Both the position numbers and the translations under genes were made by a program. A stretch of DNA of 64,000 nucleotides from JAKPAM01 sp047601745 (GTDB taxonomy: Bacteria; Pseudomonadota; Gammaproteobacteria; Burkholderiales; Burkholderiaceae_E). Under the pieces are notes generated by a model. The model saw only the letters and a program-made list of their open reading frames with translations, was not told the DNA's origin and did no database searches. Shown in pieces: positions 1-8,227 of this stretch (position 1 is its first letter; each line of letters opens with the position of its first letter). Location of the stretch: contig JASGIS010000001.1 of the NCBI GenBank assembly GCA_047601745.1, positions 3,472,001-3,536,000 of the forward strand, written 5' to 3'.

Positions 1-1
1 C

Positions 2-2269
2 AACATCACGTACAAGATCCTGTTCAACGACGCGGTGGCGATGACCGGCGGCCAGCCGGTCGACGGTTCGCTGACGGTGCCGCAGATCGTCGCCGAGCTG
101 CAGGCCGAGGGCGCGCGCAAGATCGTCATCTGCACCGATGATCCGGACAAGTACGACGCGCTGAAGAAGGCCGAGCCGGCGCTGGCCGGCATCGAGGTCC
201 ATCACCGCGACCACCTGGACTGGCTGCAGCGCGAGCTGCGCGAGATCCCCGGCTGCACGATCCTGATCTACGAGCAGACCTGCGCGTCCGAGAAGCGCCG
301 CCGGCGCAAGAAGATCGTCGACGGCAAGCCCGGCTATCCGGATCCGGCGCGGCGCGTCGTCATCAACGATGCCGTCTGCGAGGGCTGCGGCGATTGCAGC
401 GTGCAGTCGTCGTGCGTGTCGGTCGAACCGCTCGAGACCGAGTTCGGCCGCAAGCGCACGATCAACCAATCGTCGTGCAACAAGGACTATTCGTGCCTGA
501 AGGGCTTTTGCCCGAGCTTCGTCACCGTCGAGGGCGGCAGGCTGCGCAAGGGGCGGCCGGGACTGACGTCGGCTGTCATCGGTTCGGCGCGCGCGGCCGC
601 GGCCGGCGCGGCGGCCGGTGAGCTGGCGCGCAGCGCCGCCAACGCCGCTGCCGTCGCGGGAGGGGGAGCCGGAGTGGGGGCGGGGACGGAAGCCGGAGCC
701 GCCGGCTGGAAGCCGCTGCCCGAACCGGCGCTGCTGCCGCTCGGCCACGAGGGGCATGCGATCTACGGCATCCTGGTCACCGGCGTCGGCGGCACCGGCG
801 TCGTCACGATCGGCCAGTTGCTCGGCATGGCCGCGCACCTGCAGGGCATCGGCGTGTCGGTGCTCGACATGGCCGGGCTCGCGCAGAAGGGCGGCGCGGT
901 GTTCTCGCACGTGCAGATCGCCGCGCGTCCCGAGGACCTGCACGCGACGCGGATCGCCACCGGCGAGGCCGATCTGCTGATCGGCTCGGACCTGGTCGTC
1001 AGCGCCGGCGCCGAGGCCTTGTCCAAGCTGCGGCGCACGGTCACGCGCGCCGTCATCAACGACGACGTGGCGCCGACCTCGGACTTCCTGCGCAATCCCG
1101 ATTGGGCGCTGCCCGCCGATTCGCTCAAGCGCGACATCCTGGCGGCCGCCGGCGAGCAGGAGATCGACTTCGTCGAGGCGACCGAGCTGGCCGTCGCGCT
1201 GATGGGCGACACGCTGATGACGAATCTGCTGCTGCTCGGTTATGCGTGGCAGAAGGGCTGGGTGCCGTTGCAGCGCGTCGCGATCGAACGCGCGATCGAA
1301 TTGAACGGCGTGGCCGTCGACGCGAACCGGCAGGCCTTCGAATGGGGACGCCGGCTGGCCGACGATCCGACGGCCGTGCGCCGCGCGGCGGGCCTGGATC
1401 CGGCGCGTTCGCACCAGCCGGCGCCGACGCCGGTTCGGGTCATCGAGTTCAAGCGTCCGAACCGCGCTGGCGTTGGTACAAGCATGGGCGTGGGCGTGGG
1501 CGTGGGCGTGGGCGTGTCGGCCGGTGTCGAGCCCGAGGCCGGCAGCGGCGCCGCGACGCTGGCGCAGCTCGACGCCCTGATCGCGCGCCGGGTCGCCGAA
1601 CTGACCGCTTACCAGAGCCGGCGCTACGCGAAGCGCTATGCGAAGCTCGTCGAGCGCGTGCGCACCGTCGAGTCCGAGCGCATCGGCGCCGGCGGGGCGA
1701 ACGGCGGCGAAGCGACGCTGCCGCTGACCGAGGCCGTGGCCCGCTTCGCGTTCAAGCTGATGGCGTACAAGGACGAGTACGAAGTGGCGAGGCTGCACGC
1801 GGATCCGGCGTTCCAGCGCAAGCTGGCCGAGCAGTTCGAAGGCGACTACACGCTGCGCTTCCATCTGGCGCCGCCGTTGCTCAGTCGCGTCGATCCGAAG
1901 ACCGGCCGGCCGCGCAAGCGCTCGTTCGGTCCGTGGATCCTGCCGGTGTTCCGCGTGCTCGCGCATGGCCGGCGCCTGCGCGGCACGCCGTTCGACGTGT
2001 TCGGCCATACCGAAGAACGCCGTCTCGAGCGCCAGTTGATCCGCGACTACCGGGCGCTGGTCGACGAGATCGTCACGCGGCTCACGCGCGACAACCATGC
2101 GGCCTGCGTGAGCCTCGCGCGCTTGCCCGACGGCATTCGCGGCTACGGCCTGGTCAAGGACGCTTCGATCGAGCGCGTGCAGGCCGACTGGCGCGCCGGC
2201 CTGGCGAGCCTGCGCGGCGAACTGCCGCCCGGCCATCGCGCGCCGGTCGTGCCGATCAAGGCCGCCTGA
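2..2269 (+). CDS. Indolepyruvate ferredoxin oxidoreductase, C-terminal part (5' end outside window)
   Basis: The reading frame is open from the window edge, so only the last 755 codons are present; the usual single-chain enzyme has about 1,150-1,200 residues. It decarboxylates aryl pyruvates from aromatic amino acids to aryl-acetyl-CoA and reduces ferredoxin. The end of the TPP domain is followed by a ferredoxin-like cluster region, with CEGCGDC and a distal Cys near positions 376-415 and CNKDYSCLKGFC near 475-515. A Gly-rich pyruvate oxidoreductase gamma domain (GVGGTGVVT) follows near 780-815, then a long C-terminal domain. Two low-complexity linkers are unusual: an Ala/Gly stretch at about 590-710 and a Gly-Val run at about 1480-1520. 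The family assignment is firm; the linkers look like recent expansions. Confidence 0.93.
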   Translation, partial: NITYKILFNDAVAMTGGQPVDGSLTVPQIVAELQAEGARKIVICTDDPDKYDALKKAEPALAGIEVHHRDHLDWLQRELREIPGCTILIYEQTCASEKRRRRKKIVDGKPGYPDPARRVVINDAVCEGCGDCSVQSSCVSVEPLETEFGRKRTINQSSCNKDYSCLKGFCPSFVTVEGGRLRKGRPGLTSAVIGSARAAAAGAAAGELARSAANAAAVAGGGAGVGAGTEAGAAGWKPLPEPALLPLGHEGHAIYGILVTGVGGTGVVTIGQLLGMAAHLQGIGVSVLDMAGLAQKGGAVFSHVQIAARPEDLHATRIATGEADLLIGSDLVVSAGAEALSKLRRTVTRAVINDDVAPTSDFLRNPDWALPADSLKRDILAAAGEQEIDFVEATELAVALMGDTLMTNLLLLGYAWQKGWVPLQRVAIERAIELNGVAVDANRQAFEWGRRLADDPTAVRRAAGLDPARSHQPAPTPVRVIEFKRPNRAGVGTSMGVGVGVGVGVSAGVEPEAGSGAATLAQLDALIARRVAELTAYQSRRYAKRYAKLVERVRTVESERIGAGGANGGEATLPLTEAVARFAFKLMAYKDEYEVARLHADPAFQRKLAEQFEGDYTLRFHLAPPLLSRVDPKTGRPRKRSFGPWILPVFRVLAHGRRLRGTPFDVFGHTEERRLERQLIRDYRALVDEIVTRLTRDNHAACVSLARLPDGIRGYGLVKDASIERVQADWRAGLASLRGELPPGHRAPVVPIKAA
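1485..1514 (+). repeat. Hexanucleotide microsatellite inside the oxidoreductase gene
   Basis: Five perfect tandem copies of TGGGCG lie in frame and encode an alternating Gly-Val stretch in the linker between the gamma domain and the C-terminal domain. A six-base unit keeps the reading frame when copy number changes. Confidence 0.9.
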
Positions 2270-2436
2270 GTGTGGTGTGGACGCCTATTGATCAGGATTG
2301 TTGCTGAATTCGAAAGAGTGATTATCGATCGGGCTCTTATGTCGCGGACGTAGTGCAGGTATGATGACCGTGTGACGGTAAGGGTTTGTCCTTATATGAC
2401 AGACTCCAATTCGCCATCCTCCCACGGAGGTCGACC

Positions 2437-2700
2437 ATGAAAAATTGCTACTCCTCTGACCCCGGTGCCCTTCTGACTCGTGATGCGGCCCCGCGCCGCG
2501 CCGGCTGGCAGGCGAAGGCCGGCGCGTTGTTCGTGCCGGCGTTGTGGGTCGCCGGCGCGCTGATGCTCGTCTACTTCTATCGGATGAGCACCGGCAGCGT
2601 CGAGGCCGCGGAGCACACCGACAACCTGCTGTGCATGGTCGTCGACGAGATCCTGAACGTCATCGCGCCCACTCTGACGCTCGACAGCTCGCCGGGCTGA
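2437..2700 (+). CDS. Small single-pass membrane protein, unknown function
   Basis: This encodes 87 residues. The start is chosen because a GGAGG ribosome-binding site lies seven bases upstream (2426-2430); a longer TTG-initiated form from 2386 lacks one. One hydrophobic segment at about residues 29-47 (FVPALWVAGALMLVYFYRM) suggests a single transmembrane helix, with a short acidic C-terminal part. I do not recognise a family. It stands 33 bases ahead of the PhoD-like gene on the same strand and could be cotranscribed with it. Good coding bias and the strong ribosome-binding site support it being a real gene. Confidence 0.6.
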   Translation: MKNCYSSDPGALLTRDAAPRRAGWQAKAGALFVPALWVAGALMLVYFYRMSTGSVEAAEHTDNLLCMVVDEILNVIAPTLTLDSSPG

Positions 2701-2733
2701 GGCTAGCGGTCGTTCGCGAACCGGAGTTCCGCG

Positions 2734-4488
2734 TTGCCTTCGCCGGGCCGCCGCCGCTGTCTCGTCGAGCTGCTGCTCGCGCCGCCGCTGGCGCTGACGT
2801 TCGGCGGCTGCCGGTCGCCGGGTGCCGGCACCGGTCGCGGCGCGGCGGGGCCGCGGCTGCCTGACGCGCCGTTCGCGATGGGCGTCGCGTCCGGTGATCC
2901 GTCCACCGACGGGTTCGTCATCGGCACGCGGCTGATCGGTGCCGCTGCGGCCGACGCGCCGATCGATCCGGTCCCCATCGCGGTGACCTGGGAGGTCGCC
3001 GACGATCCGTCGTTCGCGCGGGTCGTCGCCGGCGGCCGGACGCTGGCGCTGCCGGCGTTCGCGCACGCGGTGCAGGTCGAGGTCGAGGGCCTGCGGCCGG
3101 ACCGCTGGTACTGGTACCGGTTCCACGCGGGTCGCGGCGATTCGTCGGCGACGAGCCCCGTCGGCCGATCGCGGACCACGCCGGCCGCCTCGGCCGATGC
3201 GCGGGCCCGGGCCGGGCGCTGGCGGCTCGCCTTCGCGTCGTGCCAGCAGTACGAGCAGGGCTACTACGGCGCTTACCGCCACATGCTGGCCGACGACGTC
3301 GATCTGGTCGTGTTCCTCGGCGACTACATCTACGAGTCGAGCTGGGGCAAGCACCACGTCCGTCACCACGGTTCGCCCGAACCGGTGACGCTGGACGAGT
3401 ATCGCGCCCGCTACGCGTTGTATCGCAGCGATCCGCACCTGCAGGCGATGCATGCCGCGGTGCCGTGGGTCGCCGTCTGGGACGATCACGAAGTCCAGAA
3501 CGACTACGCCGACGATCAGGGCCCGGACCTGGCCGTCGGCTTCCTGCAGCGCCGGGCCGCCGGCTATCGCGCGTGGGCCGAGACGATCCCGCAGCGGCCG
3601 ATGGCGCGTCGGATCGCGCAGGCGGTCGCGTGCGAGGCCGCGGCGGGCTCGGGCGGCCTGGCTGGCCTGGGCGGCTCGGGTGGTTCCGGCGGTCCGGGTG
3701 GTCCGGGTGGTCCGTGGGGGCCGGGCGGCTCGGGCAGGGCGGACGCACGGCGCTGCTCGCCGGCGACGGCGGACTGGCAGCATTGGCCGATCCATCGCCA
3801 GTTGGATCTCGGGCCGCTGGCGAGCCTGATGCTGCTCGACGATCGACAGTACCGTAGCCATCAGGCGTGTCCGCTGCCGGGTCGGGGCGGCGGCCGTGTC
3901 GTGCGCGATTGCGCGTCGCTGAGGGATCCGTCGCGCACGTTGCTCGGCTTCGAGCAGGAGCGCTGGCTCGACCAGCGGCTGCGCGCGTCGCGCGCGACCT
4001 GGACGCTGATCGGCCAGCAGACGCTGTTCTCGAAGGCCGATCGCCAGCCGGGTCCGGGCGAAGCGTTCAGCACCGATACCTGGGACGGCTATCCGGCCGC
4101 GCGCCAGCGGCTGCTCGATTCGATCGCCGGTTCGCGCGCGCCGAACCCGCTGATCATCGGCGGCGACGTCCATGCGAACTGGGTCAGCGGGGTGCGCGCG
4201 GATTTCGACAGGCCCGACGCGCCGGTCATCGCCAGCGAGTTCTGCGGCACGTCGATCACCTCGCAGGGCACGTCGCAGGCGCGGCACGACGAGGCGCGCG
4301 CCGAGAATCCCTGGTTCCTGCTCGCCGAATCGCGGCACCGCGGCTACGGCCTGATGACGCTCGACGCGCGGCGCTGCGTGACCGAATTGCGGATCGTCGA
4401 CGACGTGCGCCGCCCCGATCCGGCGGTCTCGACGCTGGCGGCGTTCGAGGTGCTGGCCGGACAGCCGGGGCCGCGGCAGATCGGCTAA
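2734..4488 (+). CDS. PhoD-family alkaline phosphatase / phosphodiesterase
   Basis: This 584-residue protein is probably exported. A GRRR-containing N-terminus and hydrophobic stretch resemble a Tat or lipoprotein signal ending near a GGC. The metallophosphatase core is clear: FLGDYIYE, VWDDHEVQNDYAD and IIGGDVHANW carry the metal ligands, and an N-terminal beta domain precedes the core, as in PhoD. The family hydrolyses phosphate mono- or diesters at the cell surface. The proposed start is TTG, about seven bases after CCGGAG. A Gly/Pro/Ser-rich insertion at about residues 308-337 (positions 3655-3745) interrupts the catalytic domain and is not typical. The stop overlaps the convergent M48 protease gene by four bases. 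Confidence 0.88.
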   Translation: MPSPGRRRCLVELLLAPPLALTFGGCRSPGAGTGRGAAGPRLPDAPFAMGVASGDPSTDGFVIGTRLIGAAAADAPIDPVPIAVTWEVADDPSFARVVAGGRTLALPAFAHAVQVEVEGLRPDRWYWYRFHAGRGDSSATSPVGRSRTTPAASADARARAGRWRLAFASCQQYEQGYYGAYRHMLADDVDLVVFLGDYIYESSWGKHHVRHHGSPEPVTLDEYRARYALYRSDPHLQAMHAAVPWVAVWDDHEVQNDYADDQGPDLAVGFLQRRAAGYRAWAETIPQRPMARRIAQAVACEAAAGSGGLAGLGGSGGSGGPGGPGGPWGPGGSGRADARRCSPATADWQHWPIHRQLDLGPLASLMLLDDRQYRSHQACPLPGRGGGRVVRDCASLRDPSRTLLGFEQERWLDQRLRASRATWTLIGQQTLFSKADRQPGPGEAFSTDTWDGYPAARQRLLDSIAGSRAPNPLIIGGDVHANWVSGVRADFDRPDAPVIASEFCGTSITSQGTSQARHDEARAENPWFLLAESRHRGYGLMTLDARRCVTELRIVDDVRRPDPAVSTLAAFEVLAGQPGPRQIG

Positions 4489-5579
4489 CCGGGTCGCCGG
4501 GCCGGCGGGTCGGTGGCGGGCGAGGATGCCCGGGCGCGGATCCGCGCGATGCGCTCGTCGCCGACCGGATGCGCGGACAGGAAGCGCCGGTGCTGCGGCG
4601 CATTCGCGTCGTCGTCCGAGAACGTGCGCAGCAGCGCGATCATCGGCTCGACCGGCAGCTTCGCCGCCTTCAGCGCGCGGACCGCGTAGTCGTCGGCGTC
4701 GCGCTCGAAATCGCGCGAATACTCGAGCGTGACCAGCGCGCCGGGAATCGCCGCCGCCAGTGCCGACGCGTCGCCGAAGAACGTCGAGAACACCGCCGAC
4801 ACGGCGGCGCCCTGGATCAGCGTGCGCAGCGTGTGGCGGTCGGCGACGTGGCCCAGTTCGTGCGCCAGCACGCCCATCAGCGCGTCGCCGTCGCCGGCGC
4901 GCAGCACCATCTGGTCGGTGACGACGATCCGTCCGCCGGGCAGCGCGTACGCATTGGCGCCGCCGGACCAGGCGCGGAACTCCAGCAGGTACTCGGGCGC
5001 CCCCGGCAGCCGGGCGACGACGTCGGCGAAGTGCTCGCGCACGCGTTCGCGCAGCGCCGGCGGCAACGCGCTCGGCGCGAACAGGTTTTCGTCGACGCGC
5101 GGCCAGGCCTGTTCGGCGATCCGTTCCTCGACGCTCGCGGGCAGCCAGCGGACCGCCAGCGAGGCCGCCCAGGGCAGCAGCCACAGGTGCAGGCTCCACA
5201 GCAGCGCGGCCAGCGCGATCATCGCGCAGCCGACGCTGAACCACGAGCGCTGCACGCGTTCGATGAAGCCCGGGCCGATGCCGGCTTCGGCCAGCAGCGC
5301 GGCCAGCCGGGTCTTGTCAGCGACGACCAGCGTTGCGCCGTCGGCCAGGTCGATCCGCTGCGGCGCGTGGCGCAGCGCTTCCTGCACCCGGATCGAAGCG
5401 ATCGCCCGGCGATCGATCGTCGTTCCGTCGCGGTCGACGATGACCAGCTCGTGCCGGTCGAGCGCGATCCGCACGTCGCGCGCCTGCGCGCTGCGGCCGT
5501 CGAAATAGACGGCCGGCACCGAGCGCGGCCGGCCGGCGGCGGGGCCCGGGTGTCTCGGCGACGGGGAGCCGGCGCTCAT
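4485..5579 (-). CDS. M48-family metalloprotease, membrane-anchored
   Basis: This 364-residue protein carries the zinc motif HELGH at residues 240-244 and a downstream ERDAD segment supplying the third ligand, the hallmark of M48 (HtpX/Oma1/BepA-type) peptidases. An N-terminal soluble domain of about 115 residues precedes one or two hydrophobic segments at about 117-147, so the catalytic domain should be tethered to the inner membrane. Such enzymes degrade misfolded membrane or envelope proteins. It lies upstream-to-downstream with the DUF898 membrane-protein gene on the same strand; these two families are often neighbours. A REP-like palindromic repeat separates them. The exact substrate cannot be inferred. 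Confidence 0.87.
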   Translation of the reverse strand: MSAGSPSPRHPGPAAGRPRSVPAVYFDGRSAQARDVRIALDRHELVIVDRDGTTIDRRAIASIRVQEALRHAPQRIDLADGATLVVADKTRLAALLAEAGIGPGFIERVQRSWFSVGCAMIALAALLWSLHLWLLPWAASLAVRWLPASVEERIAEQAWPRVDENLFAPSALPPALRERVREHFADVVARLPGAPEYLLEFRAWSGGANAYALPGGRIVVTDQMVLRAGDGDALMGVLAHELGHVADRHTLRTLIQGAAVSAVFSTFFGDASALAAAIPGALVTLEYSRDFERDADDYAVRALKAAKLPVEPMIALLRTFSDDDANAPQHRRFLSAHPVGDERIARIRARASSPATDPPARRPG

Positions 5580-5580
5580 G

Positions 5581-5700
5581 TGAGTCGCTCCCGCCTGAAG
5601 GCGTGAGCTTCCTCGCCACGATACGGGGGCGCCTTCGGCGCCAGAGAACGATTGCCTCGCTTGATCTCGTCCTGAAGGACGAGGCTTGCGCTCGGGCCCG
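5581..5700. repeat. REP-like mosaic palindromic repeat, copy A
   Basis: This intergenic stretch contains three imperfect palindromes: a GCTCCCGCC...GGCGTGAGC unit, a GGCGCC...GGCGCC hairpin and a core hairpin around CGTCCTGAAGGACG flanked by GATTGCCTCGCTTGA. The core and the GGCGCC unit recur at 24735-24859 and 47817-47886 in the opposite orientation; the first unit recurs at 24735. The mosaic order resembles REP/BIME elements or the structured ends of IS200/IS605-type elements. Confidence 0.7.
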
Positions 5701-5703
5701 TGG

Positions 5704-7050
5704 TCACAGCGAGATGTCGAAGCCGAGCAGATCCATCGCCTCGGCGCCGACCGCCACGTCGTCGGGCGGCGGGATCGCGGCGATCGCCTGGTGAAAGTCG
5801 CCGGCCGGTTCCAGCGAGACCGCGCCGATCCGCATCCTGGCGGTGGCCACGGCCGCGAACGGGCGGTACAGCCCGAGCGAGACGATCGTCAACAGCAGGT
5901 TCCGCAACTGCAGTCGTACGTAGGCGATCGGATCGAGCCGGCTGCGGATCACGTGTTCGCCCAGGTTCGCCTGGCCCCAGGTCAGGTTCTGCACGCGCGC
6001 GGTGATGTACGGCCAGATCGACGAAGCCAGGCAGTACGCGATCAGGCCGGCGAGCAGCGTCACCCCCTGCTTGAGCAGGCGGGTGTCGGCGTCCGGCGCC
6101 GCCAGTAGTTCGATCAGCCGGTCGGCCGCGGCGATCAGCACGACGGCCGGCAGCGTCATCAGGAACCATAACGCGATCACCGCGACGTAGATCGCGATGA
6201 AGTCGCGGCGGTGGAAGTGCGTGACGAGCTTCAGGTTGACGAAGCGCGAGTGGTCGACCGCATAGCGGCGCCAGGTCGCGTGCATCAGCGGATACAGCAG
6301 CACGCCCACCAGCGGCACCATCAGCACGACCAGGCGGCCGGCCTGGCCGACGAGGATCAGCGCCGGCACCGTCACCAGCACGGCCGCCAGCGCGGTGAAG
6401 CCGAGCACGATCCGGTAAGCCTCGGCGACCGAGCCGTCGAACGCCAGCCGCAGGCCGCGGTAGCTGGTGTTGGCCAGCCGGAAGCCGATCGAGCGCTGCA
6501 TCAGCCACGGCAGCACCACCAGGAACACGGCCCAGGCGCCGATCGGTACGACCGATCCGAGAAAGTCGGCCTGCGTCAGGCCCAGCAGACCGACCGACAG
6601 CAGGCGTCCGCGCAGGATCGCGCGAGGCGCGCCGTGATAGTCGAAGCCGAAGCCGGCCAGCATCGTGTGCTGGTGGAAGTACTTCTCGCGGCGAACCTTG
6701 GCCCACGCCGAATAGATGCCGAGCGTCAGCAGCGTCAACAGCAGGTTGACGATCCAGATCCGGAAGTATTCCTCGCCGGATGCGGTGAACGTCATCGGCA
6801 GCGGCGCGACCGCGTCGTGCGCCGGGGCGGCCGTGTGGGCACCGGTCGGGTTGGCGCCCGAATCAGCGCTCGGACCGGCGCTCGAACCGGCGCTCGAACC
6901 GGCGCTCGAACCGGCGCTCGAACCGGCGCTCGAACCGGCGCTCGAACCGGCGTCCGGACCGGCGCTCGGACCGGCGCTCGGACCAGCACCCGGACCGGCA
7001 CCCGGACCGGCGGCCGCCGGGTCGCGGGCCGGCGGCGGTATCGTCGTCAC
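5704..7050 (-). CDS. DUF898 (YjgN-like) multi-pass membrane protein with repeat tail
   Basis: This encodes 448 residues. After a low-complexity N-terminal tail of about 75 residues, the DUF898 domain begins with the typical FTASGEEYFRIW, then LLTLLTLGIYSAWAKVRREKYF. It continues with about eight hydrophobic segments and a second LLTIVSLGLYRPFAAV unit near the C-terminus. The family is an uncharacterised inner-membrane group. The tail, made largely of four-residue GSSA/GPSA units, is encoded by a 12-bp minisatellite and is not part of the conserved domain. The start overlaps the stop of the upstream FAD oxidoreductase gene by four bases (ATGA), indicating translational coupling. Confidence 0.88.
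   Translation of the reverse strand: MTTIPPPARDPAAAGPGAGPGAGPSAGPSAGPDAGSSAGSSAGSSAGSSAGSSAGSSAGPSADSGANPTGAHTAAPAHDAVAPLPMTFTASGEEYFRIWIVNLLLTLLTLGIYSAWAKVRREKYFHQHTMLAGFGFDYHGAPRAILRGRLLSVGLLGLTQADFLGSVVPIGAWAVFLVVLPWLMQRSIGFRLANTSYRGLRLAFDGSVAEAYRIVLGFTALAAVLVTVPALILVGQAGRLVVLMVPLVGVLLYPLMHATWRRYAVDHSRFVNLKLVTHFHRRDFIAIYVAVIALWFLMTLPAVVLIAAADRLIELLAAPDADTRLLKQGVTLLAGLIAYCLASSIWPYITARVQNLTWGQANLGEHVIRSRLDPIAYVRLQLRNLLLTIVSLGLYRPFAAVATARMRIGAVSLEPAGDFHQAIAAIPPPDDVAVGAEAMDLLGFDISL
6866..7011. repeat. 12-bp minisatellite in the DUF898 gene
   Basis: About twelve tandem copies of a CCGGCGCTCGAA-type unit; the central copies are identical and the outer ones have diverged (CCGGCGCTCGGA, CCGGCACCCGGA). 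Each unit encodes four residues, so copy-number change would lengthen or shorten the N-terminal tail without a frameshift. Confidence 0.93.
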
Positions 7051-8180
7051 GCGCGCGCGTCCGGGTCGGCAGCGTCGGGCATCAGCATCCGCGCCACGTG
7101 CTCGCCGATCGCCAGCGACGACGTCAGCCCCGGCGATTCGATGCCGAACAGGTTGACCAGTCCGGCCACGCCGTGATCGGCCGGTCCCTGGAACAGGAAA
7201 TCGCGCGCCGCCTCGCCCGGCCGCTGCAGCTTCGGGCGAATGCCGGCATAGGCCGGGGCCAGCGCGCCGTCGGGCAGCTCGGGCCAGTACTCGCGGATCT
7301 CGTGATAGAAGCCGTCGGCCCGGCGCGGATCGACCTCATAGTCGATCCCGTCGACCCACTCGACGTCGGGTCCGAAGCGCGCCTGGCCGCCCAGATCGAT
7401 CGTCAGGTGCACGCCGAGTCCGGCGGCCTGCGGCATCGGATAGATCAGGCGCGAGAACGGCGCGCGGCCGGCCAGCGCGAAATAACAGCCCTTCGCGTAC
7501 AGCGTCGGCGGCACCAGGTCGGCGGCCAGCCCGTCGATCCGCCGGGCGACCGTCGACGCGTGCAGGCCGGCGCTGTTGATCAGCACGCGCGCGCGCACCG
7601 TCATCGGTTCGGCCCCGCCGACCTCCAGCGAGAACCCGCCGTCCTCGACGCGCGCCGCCTGCAGCGGCGACGCGAACGCGATCATCCCGCCCGCCGCCTC
7701 CAGGTCGCCCTGCAGCGCGAGCATCAGCCCGTGGCTGTCGACGATGCCGGTCGACGGCGAGTGCAGCACGCCCGCGCAGCGCAGCGCCGGTTCGAGCTCG
7801 CGCACCTGCGCCAGCGGCAGTTCGACCAGATCGTCGACGCCGTTGGCCAGCGCCTTGCTGCGCACGTCCTGCAGGCCGGGCAACTGATCGGGCGAGGTCG
7901 CGACGATGAACTTGCCGCATCGCCGGTGCGCGACGCCGCGGTCCGCGCAGTAACGGTACAGACGCCGGCGTCCTTCGACGCACAGCCGCGCCTTCAGCGA
8001 ATCCTTCGGGTAATAGATGCCGGCATGGATCACTTCGCTGTTGCGCGAACTGGTCTCGCTGCCAATCAGCGTCGCGCTTTCGAGAACGATCGTTTCGAGG
8101 CCGCGCAGCGCCATCGCGCGCGCGACCGCCAGGCCGACGACGCCGGCGCCGACGACGACGCAATCGATCGACATGCTCAT
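7047..8180 (-). CDS. FAD-dependent oxidoreductase, L-2-hydroxyglutarate oxidase-like
   Basis: This 377-residue DAO-fold flavoprotein starts with the dinucleotide-binding motif VVVGAGVVGLAVAR and an early SSRNSEVIHAGIYYP segment characteristic of L-2-hydroxyglutarate dehydrogenases (LhgO/L2HGDH type). The C-terminal part has the second FAD-contact motif near FGIESPGLTSS. Members oxidise L-2-hydroxyglutarate to 2-oxoglutarate, passing electrons to the respiratory chain or to oxygen. The gene overlaps the DUF898 gene by four bases and lies 48 bases downstream of the Bug-protein gene, so the three may form one transcript. Substrate is inferred from family resemblance only. Confidence 0.85.
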   Translation of the reverse strand: MSMSIDCVVVGAGVVGLAVARAMALRGLETIVLESATLIGSETSSRNSEVIHAGIYYPKDSLKARLCVEGRRRLYRYCADRGVAHRRCGKFIVATSPDQLPGLQDVRSKALANGVDDLVELPLAQVRELEPALRCAGVLHSPSTGIVDSHGLMLALQGDLEAAGGMIAFASPLQAARVEDGGFSLEVGGAEPMTVRARVLINSAGLHASTVARRIDGLAADLVPPTLYAKGCYFALAGRAPFSRLIYPMPQAAGLGVHLTIDLGGQARFGPDVEWVDGIDYEVDPRRADGFYHEIREYWPELPDGALAPAYAGIRPKLQRPGEAARDFLFQGPADHGVAGLVNLFGIESPGLTSSLAIGEHVARMLMPDAADPDARA

Positions 8181-8227
8181 GACCGGATCTCCGTGGGTGA
8201 CAAGGGCAGGGGTAAGGGAGGCGGATC

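Noticed and set aside
2392..5244. Very long minus-strand open frame opposite the PhoD-like gene
   Set aside because: It lies antisense to a well-conserved phosphatase and across part of the M48 gene in another frame; its Arg/Ala-rich translation matches no family. High GC makes long chance frames common.
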